Below, piece after piece: positions 9,187-18,376 of a DNA stretch of 64,000 nt. Origin of the DNA: Flavihumibacter fluvii (lineage in GTDB: Bacteria; Bacteroidota; Bacteroidia; Chitinophagales; Chitinophagaceae); NCBI RefSeq assembly GCF_018595675.2, contig NZ_CP092333.1, forward strand, positions 1,698,001-1,762,000, in the 5' to 3' direction. A program made the translations under genes and the position numbers. Position 1 is the stretch's first letter. Every line of letters starts with the position of its first letter. The notes beneath the pieces were generated by a model that saw only the letters and a program-made list of their open reading frames with translations, was not told the DNA's origin and searched no databases.

Positions 9187-10368
9187 TTAAAATAATTTTA
9201 CCACAACATGCTTGATGGATTCGCCGCCTTTATCAACCTGGTAAGAATAAGTGACGTGCAATAATCCATCTGGGGACTGGATTAGCGAAGGATAGGAAAA
9301 ACTTCCTTTGCCAGGTGCCTCAATTTCAAGGTAATGTTTTGATTTCCAACTCTTACCTTCATCATCCGATACAAATAAACCCAACCTGTGCCTGCCGTCC
9401 TCAATATCATTCCCCACAAATGCCCATCGTCCATCTTTTAATACCAGTAATTCAACGCTGGCAGTATTGGGAATGGATGATTTTTCAGCGGGTGTCCAGG
9501 ACTCGCCCTGATCGCCTGACTCACTCACCTGGACCCGTGGTGGCGCATCCCCGTTGTCGCGCATGAAAGCAACAATATGCCCGTCCTTTTTCAATGCCAG
9601 CGCGGGTTGTACATTGCCCCGGCCAACTATCGGCAAGCTTGCATGCCAGGTTTCACCATCATCATCTGATATGGCAAGTAAAGAGAAATTGAAGCCATCA
9701 GAATACAATGGAAGCAGTATCCGACCGCCAGGTAATATCAAAGGTTTGATGCGCGTCATCCAACCAATGCTGCGTTTCCGGATGTCATTACTGGCTTCCA
9801 GGATCACGTCATCATAGGCAGGTGCATAAGCAGACCAACCGATTCCACGCTCTGGCATCACTTTGAACTTTTTAGCAACTTCTGATACAAAATTGTCATT
9901 TGGCTTCAGGAAGAGATTGTCCTGCCAACTCCATTTTGGGGCACCGGGCTTTGAAAAATCGGTGGATGTTTTAATTCGTAAAACAGAAGATTCCCAGCGA
10001 TTGGCAGTAACTGCAATCCAAACCAAAAAAAGTTTTCCGGACTTGTTCAGGAATAGCACCGGATTGCAATCGGGAATATTGTATGTGTCTGCCAAAACAA
10101 ATGGCGTACTCCAAACTTTGCTGCCTTTTGTAAGGCGCGCACCCATAATCTTCACATCGTCAGCAGTGCGTTCACCACTGCCCATAAACCAGGCACAAAG
10201 AAAATCGCCATTAGGCAGGCTTACAATGCTGCTGCCGTGCGTATGCAGGCTTTGGGGCGGAAATAAAAGCTGGCTCTCAACAGGGGTAAGCTTTTGCAGA
10301 TCAGCCTGCGCATCTGCCTGCAGTACAATCGCTAAACCCAATAAGAAAATAATGACCTGTTTTTTCAT
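9187..10368 (-). CDS. Secreted BNR-repeat (sialidase-like) beta-propeller protein
   Basis: A 393-residue exported protein (cleavable leader ending ADAQA). It has three Asp-box repeats, SDDDGETW, SGDQGESW and SDDEGKSW, and resembles the BNR_2/COG4692 putative neuraminidases. The N-terminal arginine motif (F/Y-R-I-P) typical of true GH33 sialidases is not evident; the nearest segment reads HGSSIVSLPNG. Some related propellers cut other glycans, for example rhamnose-uronate bonds in GH145, so sialidase activity should not be assumed. It lies 55-80 bases upstream of the sigma factor on the same strand and diverges from the acyltransferase gene, so it likely belongs to this glycan locus. Confidence 0.82.
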   Translation of the reverse strand: MKKQVIIFLLGLAIVLQADAQADLQKLTPVESQLLFPPQSLHTHGSSIVSLPNGDFLCAWFMGSGERTADDVKIMGARLTKGSKVWSTPFVLADTYNIPDCNPVLFLNKSGKLFLVWIAVTANRWESSVLRIKTSTDFSKPGAPKWSWQDNLFLKPNDNFVSEVAKKFKVMPERGIGWSAYAPAYDDVILEASNDIRKRSIGWMTRIKPLILPGGRILLPLYSDGFNFSLLAISDDDGETWHASLPIVGRGNVQPALALKKDGHIVAFMRDNGDAPPRVQVSESGDQGESWTPAEKSSIPNTASVELLVLKDGRWAFVGNDIEDGRHRLGLFVSDDEGKSWKSKHYLEIEAPGKGSFSYPSLIQSPDGLLHVTYSYQVDKGGESIKHVVVKLF

Positions 10369-10467
10369 GATGCATGTATTAAGAATAGCATTAAGCTAAA
10401 ACTAAAATCTGAATTCAGGTTTCATAAAAATTTATTGATGGTATTGCTATTCTTCTATCTTTAATTC

Positions 10468-11598
10468 ATGCAGCTATCACAAAATACAGGGCTATTAGCA
10501 AAGCAAAGCAACCGTTTATTAGCATTGGATATTTTCAGGGGTTTAACAATGGCCGCTATGATCCTGGTAAATGACCCGGGCATTGAAACCCACGTCTATG
10601 CACCATTACAGCACACAGTGTGGAATGGTATAACCCCGGCTGATTTTATTTTTCCTTCCTTTATTTTTATCGTAGGTATCTCAATTGTCCTGTCCTCTTC
10701 AAAGCAATTGGAAAAAGGATTCACTAAAAAACAGATCGTAAAAAAAGTATTGAAACGTGCCATTATACTATTCATATTAGGCGTATTGCTCAGTGTGCTC
10801 CAAAAATTTGATCTCTCAAGAATCAGGATCACAGGGGTATTGCAACGTATCTCGATTGTATTCCTGTGTTGCTCCCTACTTCATTTATATTCCAGCCGAA
10901 AGTTCCAGGTGAGGCTGGGTATTTTTATTCTGATCGCCTATTTCTTACTCCTGACACTTGTGCCGGTTCCGGGTTATGGCTATGCCATACTTGAACCCGG
11001 ACAAAACCTTGCTGCCTGGTTTGATACGCTCATCCTACCGGGAAAATTGTATAACGGCAATTGGGACCCCGAAGGCATATCCAGCACTTTCCCGGCAATA
11101 GTTACCGGTATTGCCGGTATGCTTGCAGGTTATTTGATACTGGGCAATACATCCACCGAACGAAAAATAATCTGGTTGTTTTTTACAGGATTTGCATCTT
11201 TCACAATAGCCAATGCATGGAACTGGTTCTTCCCGATCAACAAGAATTTATGGACCAGTTCTTTTGTATTGTATACAGCCGGACTCGACTGTATGATCCT
11301 GGCGTTCCTGTATTTCTGGGTGGATGTATTGGGTTATTCAAAATGGGCAAAATTTGCCGTGGTATTTGGTTCCAACGCTATTGCCGCATATCTCGCCTCC
11401 GAAATTTTCTATGACCTCATCTATTTTAAAGTGGGTGGCCAAACAGGATATAGCCTGAACGAGCGTATCATCAATGCAACTCTTCCAGCCGGGCTATCTC
11501 CAGAAATGCTTTCACTTTTATGGGCATTATTATATGTCGGTTTATGCTTCATTCCTGTTTACTGGTTGTATCAAAAGAAAATATTCATTAAAATATAA
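10468..11598 (+). CDS. Heparan-alpha-glucosaminide N-acetyltransferase-like membrane protein (DUF5009 type)
   Basis: A 376-residue polytopic membrane protein with about ten hydrophobic segments. The N-terminal LALDIFRGLTMAAMILVN and the QHTVWNGITPADFIFPSFIF region are hallmarks of the HGSNAT/NagX family, which moves an acetyl group from cytoplasmic acetyl-CoA to a sugar amine across the membrane. His49 in QHTVWNG aligns with the active histidine of human HGSNAT (established for the family; alignment by eye). Its stop (TAATG) overlaps the start of the next gene by one base, indicating translational coupling with the propeller protein. Acetylation of an imported or periplasmic amino sugar is inferred. 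Confidence 0.88.
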   Translation: MQLSQNTGLLAKQSNRLLALDIFRGLTMAAMILVNDPGIETHVYAPLQHTVWNGITPADFIFPSFIFIVGISIVLSSSKQLEKGFTKKQIVKKVLKRAIILFILGVLLSVLQKFDLSRIRITGVLQRISIVFLCCSLLHLYSSRKFQVRLGIFILIAYFLLLTLVPVPGYGYAILEPGQNLAAWFDTLILPGKLYNGNWDPEGISSTFPAIVTGIAGMLAGYLILGNTSTERKIIWLFFTGFASFTIANAWNWFFPINKNLWTSSFVLYTAGLDCMILAFLYFWVDVLGYSKWAKFAVVFGSNAIAAYLASEIFYDLIYFKVGGQTGYSLNERIINATLPAGLSPEMLSLLWALLYVGLCFIPVYWLYQKKIFIKI

Positions 11599-13820
11599 TG
11601 GACATGAGATTTTTCTTCCTTCCGATAGTATGCTTTGTTTTACCCATTTTAACAAAAGCACAGGGAAAACCATTTACAGATACTGCGTTCTGGCAGGAAT
11701 ACCATATCCCCTATCCATTTTCACATAACATCATCGATAAGGAAGTTCGTAGCATTGCCGTTGACAATCAAAACAATGTATGGGTCGCTACAAAATCCGG
11801 CATACACGTAAAAAAATCTAATGACATTTCCTGGTCTGCCCCGATAGCAACAGCTGCTGGTCCAGCCTATGTTGTAGTAACAAATACAACAGGTGATGTT
11901 TATATGGGCACATGGAACGGTGTATACCAGTTAACAAATAATACACTGGAATTATTGACCGGAACTGATGGACCAATTTCTGCTTTATGCCTTGCAGACG
12001 AAGGAGTCTATGCAGCCGGTCCAAAAGGGATATGGATACTGAATGGCCGTACTTTCTTAAAACTAAATTTTCCTATCGCAAAATCAGTAAGGAAATTGAT
12101 TTCTGACGGGCAAAAAGGCATATGGGTAGCCACCGATGTTGGACTATACCATTGCACCCCAAATGGTTCAAGGCATTTTGTAGATACCAGTTTCCTTATA
12201 AGCGCATATGTGAAAGGGCTGGTCATTGACAACCGGAATTCACTCTGGGCTGGCGGACTGGGTGGTGTGAGTATCCTCAACAAAGAAAAAAAGGAACGTG
12301 AATTACGCCCAAAGGATGGGATTCCATCCCGTTTCGTCAGTTGTCTTACGAAGGATGCTGATGGCAGGATTTGGGTAGGCACAGAAATGGGCCTGGTTAG
12401 GTTTTCAACCAATGGCAGGCGAAGCCTGATATTCAGCAATCGTTGGTTAATCGATGACCATATCAATGATATTGCATTTGATGCAGCAGGAAATGCCTGG
12501 ATCGCAACCACCAAAGGGGTCAGTGCCATCATGAAAAATAAAATGACCCTGGCGTCCAAACAGGATTACTTCTATGATGTACTGATGAAAAGGCATATCC
12601 GGGCGCCCTGGATTGCCGGTCAGTGTCACCTGAATATTCCAGGGGATGTGAATTCATGGCAACCGGAAGATGATGATAATGATGGCGAATTTACCGGCAA
12701 CTACCTGGCAATGGAATCATTCCGTTATGGCGCAACAAAAAGTGCAGATGCCAGGGAAAAAGCAAAAAAGGCTTACCACTTTTTACAACAACTGGAAGAA
12801 GTAACAGGCGGTGATGGCTATTTCGCCCGGACCATCGTTCCGGTTGGTTGGGGTGATCGTGTGCATGATCAAAACAGGACATATACACCCGAAGAGATAG
12901 CTGAAGAAATGGTGAAAGATCCCCGTTACAAACCTGTTGAACAAAGGTGGCGTAAATCTTCAGATGGCCAATGGCTCTGGAAAGGCGATGCCAGCAGTGA
13001 TGAATGGTGTGGCCATATGATGGGCTATTACTTTTACTATGAACTGGCGGCAGACGAGACAGAAAAAGCACTGGTTCGATCCCATGTGTCCAAAATTGTT
13101 GACCACCTTATTGCCAATGATTTCAATATGATGGATATCGACGGCACACATACGCACTGGTCTGTATGGTCACCCAATTCCCTGAACCGTGATCCGGAAT
13201 GGCAACCCGACCAATTCCAGAATTCAATGGAAATTCTCACCTTCCTGAAACTGGCTTATTATGTAACCGGGAAAATGAAGTACCAGGAACATTACCTGCG
13301 CCTCATAAACAAGGAACATTATTTAGACAATATGGCAAAGGTGACCCAGCAAAATCCCGCCTGGTTCATTTATTATGATGTAACCATGCAGGCATATCTC
13401 TATCCCATTTTATTACATTGTGAAAAAGACCCAAAACTCCTGCAATTTTACAGGCAGCACCTGGAGCATTGGATGGAAAGGAGAAAGAATGACCAGAATC
13501 CACTGATCAATTTCCTGTATTGTTATTCAACGCAGAAACAGCGGGAATTAAATGCTTCCATACAATTCCTGACAGATACACCACTGGATCTGGTCGACTG
13601 GAATATTGATCACACTAAAAGGGAGGATATTTCGGTGGTTAGTAAACCTGTACTGGATGAATTACAGGTTGATCAGTTACCACCTCCCAGCATCAGGCAG
13701 GTGGTGCGATGGGACAAAAATCCATGGACTGCCGTTGGTGGGTCACCGGATATGGAAAGGGAACCAGTATTTTGGTTATTACCATATTGGATGGGCAGGT
13801 ATTTGAACATGATCAAATAG
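11598..13820 (+). CDS. Secreted seven-repeat beta-propeller fused to alpha-helical toroid-like domain
   Basis: A 740-residue exported protein (leader 1-21). Residues 48-315 hold seven Reg_prop-like repeats (for example QNNVWVATKSGI at 58-69, KGIWVATDVGL, DGRIWVGTEMGL and GNAWIATTKGV), suggesting a seven-bladed propeller. From about 330 to 740 comes an alpha-rich domain with an acidic patch (PEDDDNDGEF, 356-365), SSDEW (466-470), DIDGTHTHW (513-521), YYVTGKMKY and LRLINKEHY. The repeated helix pairs with conserved Asp, His and Trp recall alpha/alpha toroid glycosidases and lyases, but I cannot place it in a named family. It lacks the sensor-kinase half usual for Reg_prop proteins. It is a paralogue of the gene at 1-1928 and is coupled to the upstream acyltransferase gene. 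Confidence 0.88.
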   Translation: MDMRFFFLPIVCFVLPILTKAQGKPFTDTAFWQEYHIPYPFSHNIIDKEVRSIAVDNQNNVWVATKSGIHVKKSNDISWSAPIATAAGPAYVVVTNTTGDVYMGTWNGVYQLTNNTLELLTGTDGPISALCLADEGVYAAGPKGIWILNGRTFLKLNFPIAKSVRKLISDGQKGIWVATDVGLYHCTPNGSRHFVDTSFLISAYVKGLVIDNRNSLWAGGLGGVSILNKEKKERELRPKDGIPSRFVSCLTKDADGRIWVGTEMGLVRFSTNGRRSLIFSNRWLIDDHINDIAFDAAGNAWIATTKGVSAIMKNKMTLASKQDYFYDVLMKRHIRAPWIAGQCHLNIPGDVNSWQPEDDDNDGEFTGNYLAMESFRYGATKSADAREKAKKAYHFLQQLEEVTGGDGYFARTIVPVGWGDRVHDQNRTYTPEEIAEEMVKDPRYKPVEQRWRKSSDGQWLWKGDASSDEWCGHMMGYYFYYELAADETEKALVRSHVSKIVDHLIANDFNMMDIDGTHTHWSVWSPNSLNRDPEWQPDQFQNSMEILTFLKLAYYVTGKMKYQEHYLRLINKEHYLDNMAKVTQQNPAWFIYYDVTMQAYLYPILLHCEKDPKLLQFYRQHLEHWMERRKNDQNPLINFLYCYSTQKQRELNASIQFLTDTPLDLVDWNIDHTKREDISVVSKPVLDELQVDQLPPPSIRQVVRWDKNPWTAVGGSPDMEREPVFWLLPYWMGRYLNMIK

Positions 13821-13960
13821 GTATAAAACCGAACAATAACTGTATCAGAACCGGACAACTTGTCGATTAATGATTTCACAATCCTATCATAATCAATGCA
13901 ATATTATCCGGTATAATTTTTTCTGCAATTCTGGAACCTGCCAATCCTAAAACAGTTACC

Positions 13961-16366
13961 ATGTTCACAACTTACTTCAAGGTTGCCTGGAGAAATATTC
14001 TCAAGAATAAATTCTATTCCCTGGTGAATATTTTCGGCTTAGCAGTTGGAATAGCATTTACAATGCAAATAGGCATTTATGCCTGGAGTGAATTACAGGT
14101 TAATAAAAAACTTAAAAACGCCGACCGGCAATATATCATCCAATCGAAATGGAAAGATCCAAACCAGGGTTTGGAACTTACTTCAGTCGGTCCGCTTGCC
14201 AAAGCACTAAAAGAAACTTATCCCAATTTAGTAGCCAATTATTACCGCTGGGATGGCATCACGTCAACGGTTTCGAAAGGGGATAGAATATTCAGGGAAG
14301 GTTTGCAAATTGGTGACAGCACTTTGCTGCACATTTATGGATTCAGTCTTTTATATGGAAATGCCAAAACTGCTTTTGAAGCGCCCTATTCAGTTGTACT
14401 CACAAAAAACAGGGCCATAAAATATTTCGGCCGTACAAATATAGTGGGCGAAACAATAAACATTGAAAGCTTCTCCGGGACTAAACATGATTTTCTGGTG
14501 ACCGGAGTTTTGGAGAACCCTTTCCGCAATTCTATCACGCATATCACCGAGGATAACGACAACCAGGTATACATCTCAACAAAAAACCTGGATTTCTTCG
14601 GCCGGAATATGAATTGGAATAATCCATATATCGTCAGTTATATTGAATTACAGAAAGGGGTTAGTCCAAATGATCTCAAAAAACCTTTACAGGAACTTAT
14701 GAAACTGCAGGCACTTCCGCAGATTGCAGCTAACATGACACCTTTTATCGTTCCGCTGAAAGATTACTACCTCGATGCCAACAACGGCATTATAAAAAAA
14801 ATGCTCTTAGCCTTGTCAGCTATTGCATTATTCATTCTATTAATGGCTATGGTCAATTTTGTGAACCTGTCCATCAGCCGATCAACCACAAGAATGCGTG
14901 AGATTGGTATCAGAAAAGTAGTGGGTGGACTTAAACAACAAATTATCCTTCAATTCCTGATTGAGTCAACCCTGATTGTATGCTTATCCACCATGTTGGC
15001 AATAATCATCTATAGCCTTAGCTCAGATGGATTCAGTGCAATGCTATCAGTTAATATCCCATCCATTTTGACTTTACCCGCTTATTTTGTGCTCATTCCC
15101 ATCGGCGGAATCATTTTAGTAGGTTTTTTGGCGGGTTTATACCCGGCATTTGTTTTATCTTCTTTAAATACGATAGATGCTGTTAAAGGCAAGCTAAGCA
15201 GCATCAGGGAAAATATTTTTTTACGTAAATCGCTGGTAACCTTTCAATTTACCACAGCTGCTATTGTTTGCATTGCTGCTATAATTATCACGCAACAGGT
15301 GAATTTTTTCTTCAGTAAGAACCTGGGCTATGATAAAGATTTCCTCGTTTCTATACAGGTACCCAGGGACTGGACTGCAGAAGGTGTTCAGAAAATAGAA
15401 CAGGTGCGCAAACAATTTGCGCAATTGCCACAGGTCAAAAATACAAGCCTCTCATTTGAAGTGCCGGATGGAAATAGTGCCGGCAACCTCAGTGTGTATA
15501 AAAGTGGTGCGGATTCTACAACTGCCAATACTACAACACTATTAATGACGGATGAAAATTATGCAGCGACATTTAATATACCAATGGCCGCGGGGGAATA
15601 TTTTGGCAGGGCGGGCGCAGTTACCGATAATTTCAAAGTGGTGATTAATGAAACACAATCTGCACTTTTTGGCTTTTCGGCACCCCAAGAAGCCCTTGGC
15701 CAACAACTTAGGATACCTGGAGACCCGAATATCTATACTGTTGCAGGGGTAACGAAAGATTTTCATTTTGGTTCCATGCAATCGGCCATCCTGCCAATTA
15801 CTGTTTTACAGGTAAATACTACCTTTACCTACCGGGTGTTGACATTTAAGCTTCGGCCAGGCCCTATTGGTGAATCGATTGCTGCATTACAATATAAATG
15901 GAATTCACTTTTACCAGGCACCGCCTTCGAATACAGATTCATGGATGAAACTCTTTCCAAAGTTTATAAAACTGAATTACAACTCAAAAAGGCATCTTAT
16001 GCAGCCCTGGTCCTTTCCGGAATTATTGTACTATTGGGGGTACTCGGACTGGTATCCCTGAGTGTACAAAAAAGAGTGCGGGAAATAGGCATTCGCAAAG
16101 TTTTAGGTGCAGCAACAAGCAGCATTATGCGATTATTTTTGGCAGAGTTCATACAGGTTATTGCCATAGCTTCCCTGATCGCCATTCCTCTTACCTGGTT
16201 GCTCATGAGCAACTGGCTAAACAACTATGCTTACCGGATTAGTATAACACCTGTACCATTCATAACAGCTGTGTTTTCCTTAGGATGCCTGACATCAATA
16301 TTAATTATCATTCAAACGCTGAAAGCAGCCAATGCAAATCCGGTCGAAAGCCTTAAATCTGAATAA
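13961..16366 (+). CDS. ABC transporter permease, MacB/FtsX type (duplicated, orphan)
   Basis: An 801-residue membrane protein of the Bacteroidota FtsX-like permease class. It starts with FKVAWRNILKNKFYSLVNIFGLAVG, split here as the typical first membrane helix, then a periplasmic MacB_PCD-like domain, a first FtsX bundle (about 280-410, with MREIGIRKVVGG), a second periplasmic domain and a second FtsX bundle (about 685-795, with VREIGIRKVLGA). Such proteins extrude lipids, peptides or drugs, or respond to envelope stress, with a separate ATPase. No ATPase gene is next to it, so its partner must be encoded elsewhere. Confidence 0.93.
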   Translation: MFTTYFKVAWRNILKNKFYSLVNIFGLAVGIAFTMQIGIYAWSELQVNKKLKNADRQYIIQSKWKDPNQGLELTSVGPLAKALKETYPNLVANYYRWDGITSTVSKGDRIFREGLQIGDSTLLHIYGFSLLYGNAKTAFEAPYSVVLTKNRAIKYFGRTNIVGETINIESFSGTKHDFLVTGVLENPFRNSITHITEDNDNQVYISTKNLDFFGRNMNWNNPYIVSYIELQKGVSPNDLKKPLQELMKLQALPQIAANMTPFIVPLKDYYLDANNGIIKKMLLALSAIALFILLMAMVNFVNLSISRSTTRMREIGIRKVVGGLKQQIILQFLIESTLIVCLSTMLAIIIYSLSSDGFSAMLSVNIPSILTLPAYFVLIPIGGIILVGFLAGLYPAFVLSSLNTIDAVKGKLSSIRENIFLRKSLVTFQFTTAAIVCIAAIIITQQVNFFFSKNLGYDKDFLVSIQVPRDWTAEGVQKIEQVRKQFAQLPQVKNTSLSFEVPDGNSAGNLSVYKSGADSTTANTTTLLMTDENYAATFNIPMAAGEYFGRAGAVTDNFKVVINETQSALFGFSAPQEALGQQLRIPGDPNIYTVAGVTKDFHFGSMQSAILPITVLQVNTTFTYRVLTFKLRPGPIGESIAALQYKWNSLLPGTAFEYRFMDETLSKVYKTELQLKKASYAALVLSGIIVLLGVLGLVSLSVQKRVREIGIRKVLGAATSSIMRLFLAEFIQVIAIASLIAIPLTWLLMSNWLNNYAYRISITPVPFITAVFSLGCLTSILIIIQTLKAANANPVESLKSE

Positions 16367-16367
16367 T

Positions 16368-18371
16368 CTAAAAGTTTTTCAATCGCTCAATTTTCAATAA
16401 AAATCCACCACCTGGTGCAAGGTGGATAGGTAATTCTGTTTGTTGGTTCACTTTAAACTGTTCCAATAAATAATCTGCTGCGTAGTGATCGGCATTTACT
16501 CCATCCTTGCAGAAAGTTGCGGTGTAATCACCAACATTCAAAAAATCAAATTTTACATTAATATCTCTTTCCGTCCATCCCGTGATGCCACCAATATACC
16601 AATTATCCCCATGCTTCCTGGCAGTAACGATGTATTCCCCAACTTTTGCATCCAGTATGATGGTCTCCTCCCAGGTTGTAGGAAGCTGTCCAATCAGTTC
16701 CATGTAGGCCGGTTCCAAAAAGCCCTGGGAAGGGTTGCCGGCAAAAAACTGGATCGGGCTGTCGAAAATAATGGGCAATGCTGCCTGGTGGGCTCTGGTA
16801 CCCTGACTATAAACAATGCCTTCGATCATTCGGAAACTTTTCTTATTGGCATTGTACAACATGCCGGGTTCATAATCCATGGAACCTGCCAGCATCCGCG
16901 TAAAAGGCAAGATCACATCATGATCCGGTGTAACTTTTTCACTCCAGATATTATATTCAGAACCCAAAACACCTTCCCTTGTTATTGCATTGGGATAGGT
17001 TCGGTTAAAACCCTTTGGTGGATAGGTGCCATGGAACATGATCATGATCTTATGCGCCGCGCAGGCTTCGGTGATCCTTTTGTGAAAATTCACAGAGACC
17101 TGGTCATCGCGATCTATAAAATCAGTCATAATGAAATCTACCCCCCATTGATTGAATTGTTGCAATGCCGCCTCCAGCTGCCTGTCCAGCGTTAATGCCA
17201 GTGTCCACATTGCAATTTTTACACCCTTTTGTTTTGCATAGGCAACCAGGGTATCCATATCGATATCAGGATTGATTTTAAACAGGTCGTTATTGTCGCT
17301 CCAGCCTGCATCCATCATAATACGGTCAAACCCGAAACGGCTGGCAAAATCAATATAGTATTTATAGGATGCGGTATTCCTGCCCGATTTGAAAGGCACA
17401 TTAAACAGGTTAATATCAATGATCCACTCGTCTGTGATATTCCCCGGCTTTATCCATGAAACATCATTTAAACGTGATGGTGCACCCAACCGGTATACCA
17501 GGTCATTGCCTGGAAGATACCGGTCTTCTGCTGCTATAATGATTACGCGCCAGGGGAACGTCCTGGTACCTTTTGTGCGCGCTATAAAATTTGCTTTTTT
17601 GGTTACCCTTGTTTGTGAATACAAAGCTTCAGCAACTTTTTCTTCCAATGGGTACCTGGCAAAAACGCCCTGCAATCGTGATTTGCCTGTACCTTGTAAA
17701 AACATACCTGGATAATCTTCAAGGTCGGATTCAGTGATCGCAATTTTGGGATAAGATGGTGTTACCACCAGTATCGGGGTGTATGCAATTGATGTCGATG
17801 GAAACGCTGACACTTTCTTAAATGAATACAGGTCTTCAAAGCTTGTTTTGAATGGATCATCATTGCCTGCCATGGGTATCTCCGGAAAATATCCTGAAGC
17901 CTGGTCCTTAAATGCAAACCGGGCGACTTCATCTTTTACAATGATAGAATCTTTAAAGCGGGTAGATATCCGATAGGCAACGCCATCATCATAAGCCCTG
18001 AATTCTACACTATATGGCTGTTTGAATTGAAGGGTTAGCAAATTATATTGATCTGGTATAATTTTTCTTTTTTCCGGAACTGGCGAAATGATCTGTTCCT
18101 TTATTTTTTTGATGGAAAATGATCTGATTACTGCAGACTTTGAAAGTGATGATTCGTTATCCAGGAGCAGGTCAATAGCTGATGCATCAATTATTTGATC
18201 GCCAGCATATTGAATGGAATAGTGTAATTCCACTGCCAGCCAAACCTTCAGGCAAATTTTTCCGGAAGGCGAGCAAACACTTAAAGTATCCGCGCTTTGG
18301 GCCTGCTGTGTGGCAAAACACAACATTAAGATGACCGTTAAAAACTTCACTTTTTCCAGGTAGCTGTTCAT
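16368..18371 (-). CDS. Glycoside hydrolase family 97 (probable retaining alpha-glycosidase)
   Basis: A 667-residue exported enzyme (ATG at 18371; a TTG three codons earlier is also open). It shows the GH97 N-terminal beta-sandwich (SPSGKICLKVWL), the central TIM barrel (MMDAGWSDNND) and a C-terminal beta domain. The segment TDFIDRDDQ matches the retaining subgroup, in which the Asp of the DF-x-DRDDQ motif is the nucleophile (Asp417 in this numbering, by eye). Inverting SusB-type enzymes lack it. That favours alpha-galactosidase-like specificity, though other alpha-glycosides are possible. A Glu in REGVLGSE is a candidate acid/base. The gene begins five bases after the stop of the preceding lipoprotein gene. 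Confidence 0.92.
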   Translation of the reverse strand: MNSYLEKVKFLTVILMLCFATQQAQSADTLSVCSPSGKICLKVWLAVELHYSIQYAGDQIIDASAIDLLLDNESSLSKSAVIRSFSIKKIKEQIISPVPEKRKIIPDQYNLLTLQFKQPYSVEFRAYDDGVAYRISTRFKDSIIVKDEVARFAFKDQASGYFPEIPMAGNDDPFKTSFEDLYSFKKVSAFPSTSIAYTPILVVTPSYPKIAITESDLEDYPGMFLQGTGKSRLQGVFARYPLEEKVAEALYSQTRVTKKANFIARTKGTRTFPWRVIIIAAEDRYLPGNDLVYRLGAPSRLNDVSWIKPGNITDEWIIDINLFNVPFKSGRNTASYKYYIDFASRFGFDRIMMDAGWSDNNDLFKINPDIDMDTLVAYAKQKGVKIAMWTLALTLDRQLEAALQQFNQWGVDFIMTDFIDRDDQVSVNFHKRITEACAAHKIMIMFHGTYPPKGFNRTYPNAITREGVLGSEYNIWSEKVTPDHDVILPFTRMLAGSMDYEPGMLYNANKKSFRMIEGIVYSQGTRAHQAALPIIFDSPIQFFAGNPSQGFLEPAYMELIGQLPTTWEETIILDAKVGEYIVTARKHGDNWYIGGITGWTERDINVKFDFLNVGDYTATFCKDGVNADHYAADYLLEQFKVNQQTELPIHLAPGGGFLLKIERLKNF

Positions 18372-18376
18372 TTTAA

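Noticed and set aside
10432-10463. Possible promoter TTG-N18-TATCTTTA before the acyltransferase gene
   Set aside because: The -7 element ends in A and would place the transcript start at or past the ATG.
12008-12559. 183-residue minus-strand frame inside the propeller gene
   Set aside because: The plus-strand propeller repeats explain this region; the antisense translation has no repeats or leader.
16485-17195. 236-residue open frame on the plus strand inside the GH97 gene
   Set aside because: It lies opposite a well-supported GH97 coding region, has no family signature and has a composition typical of an antisense shadow.
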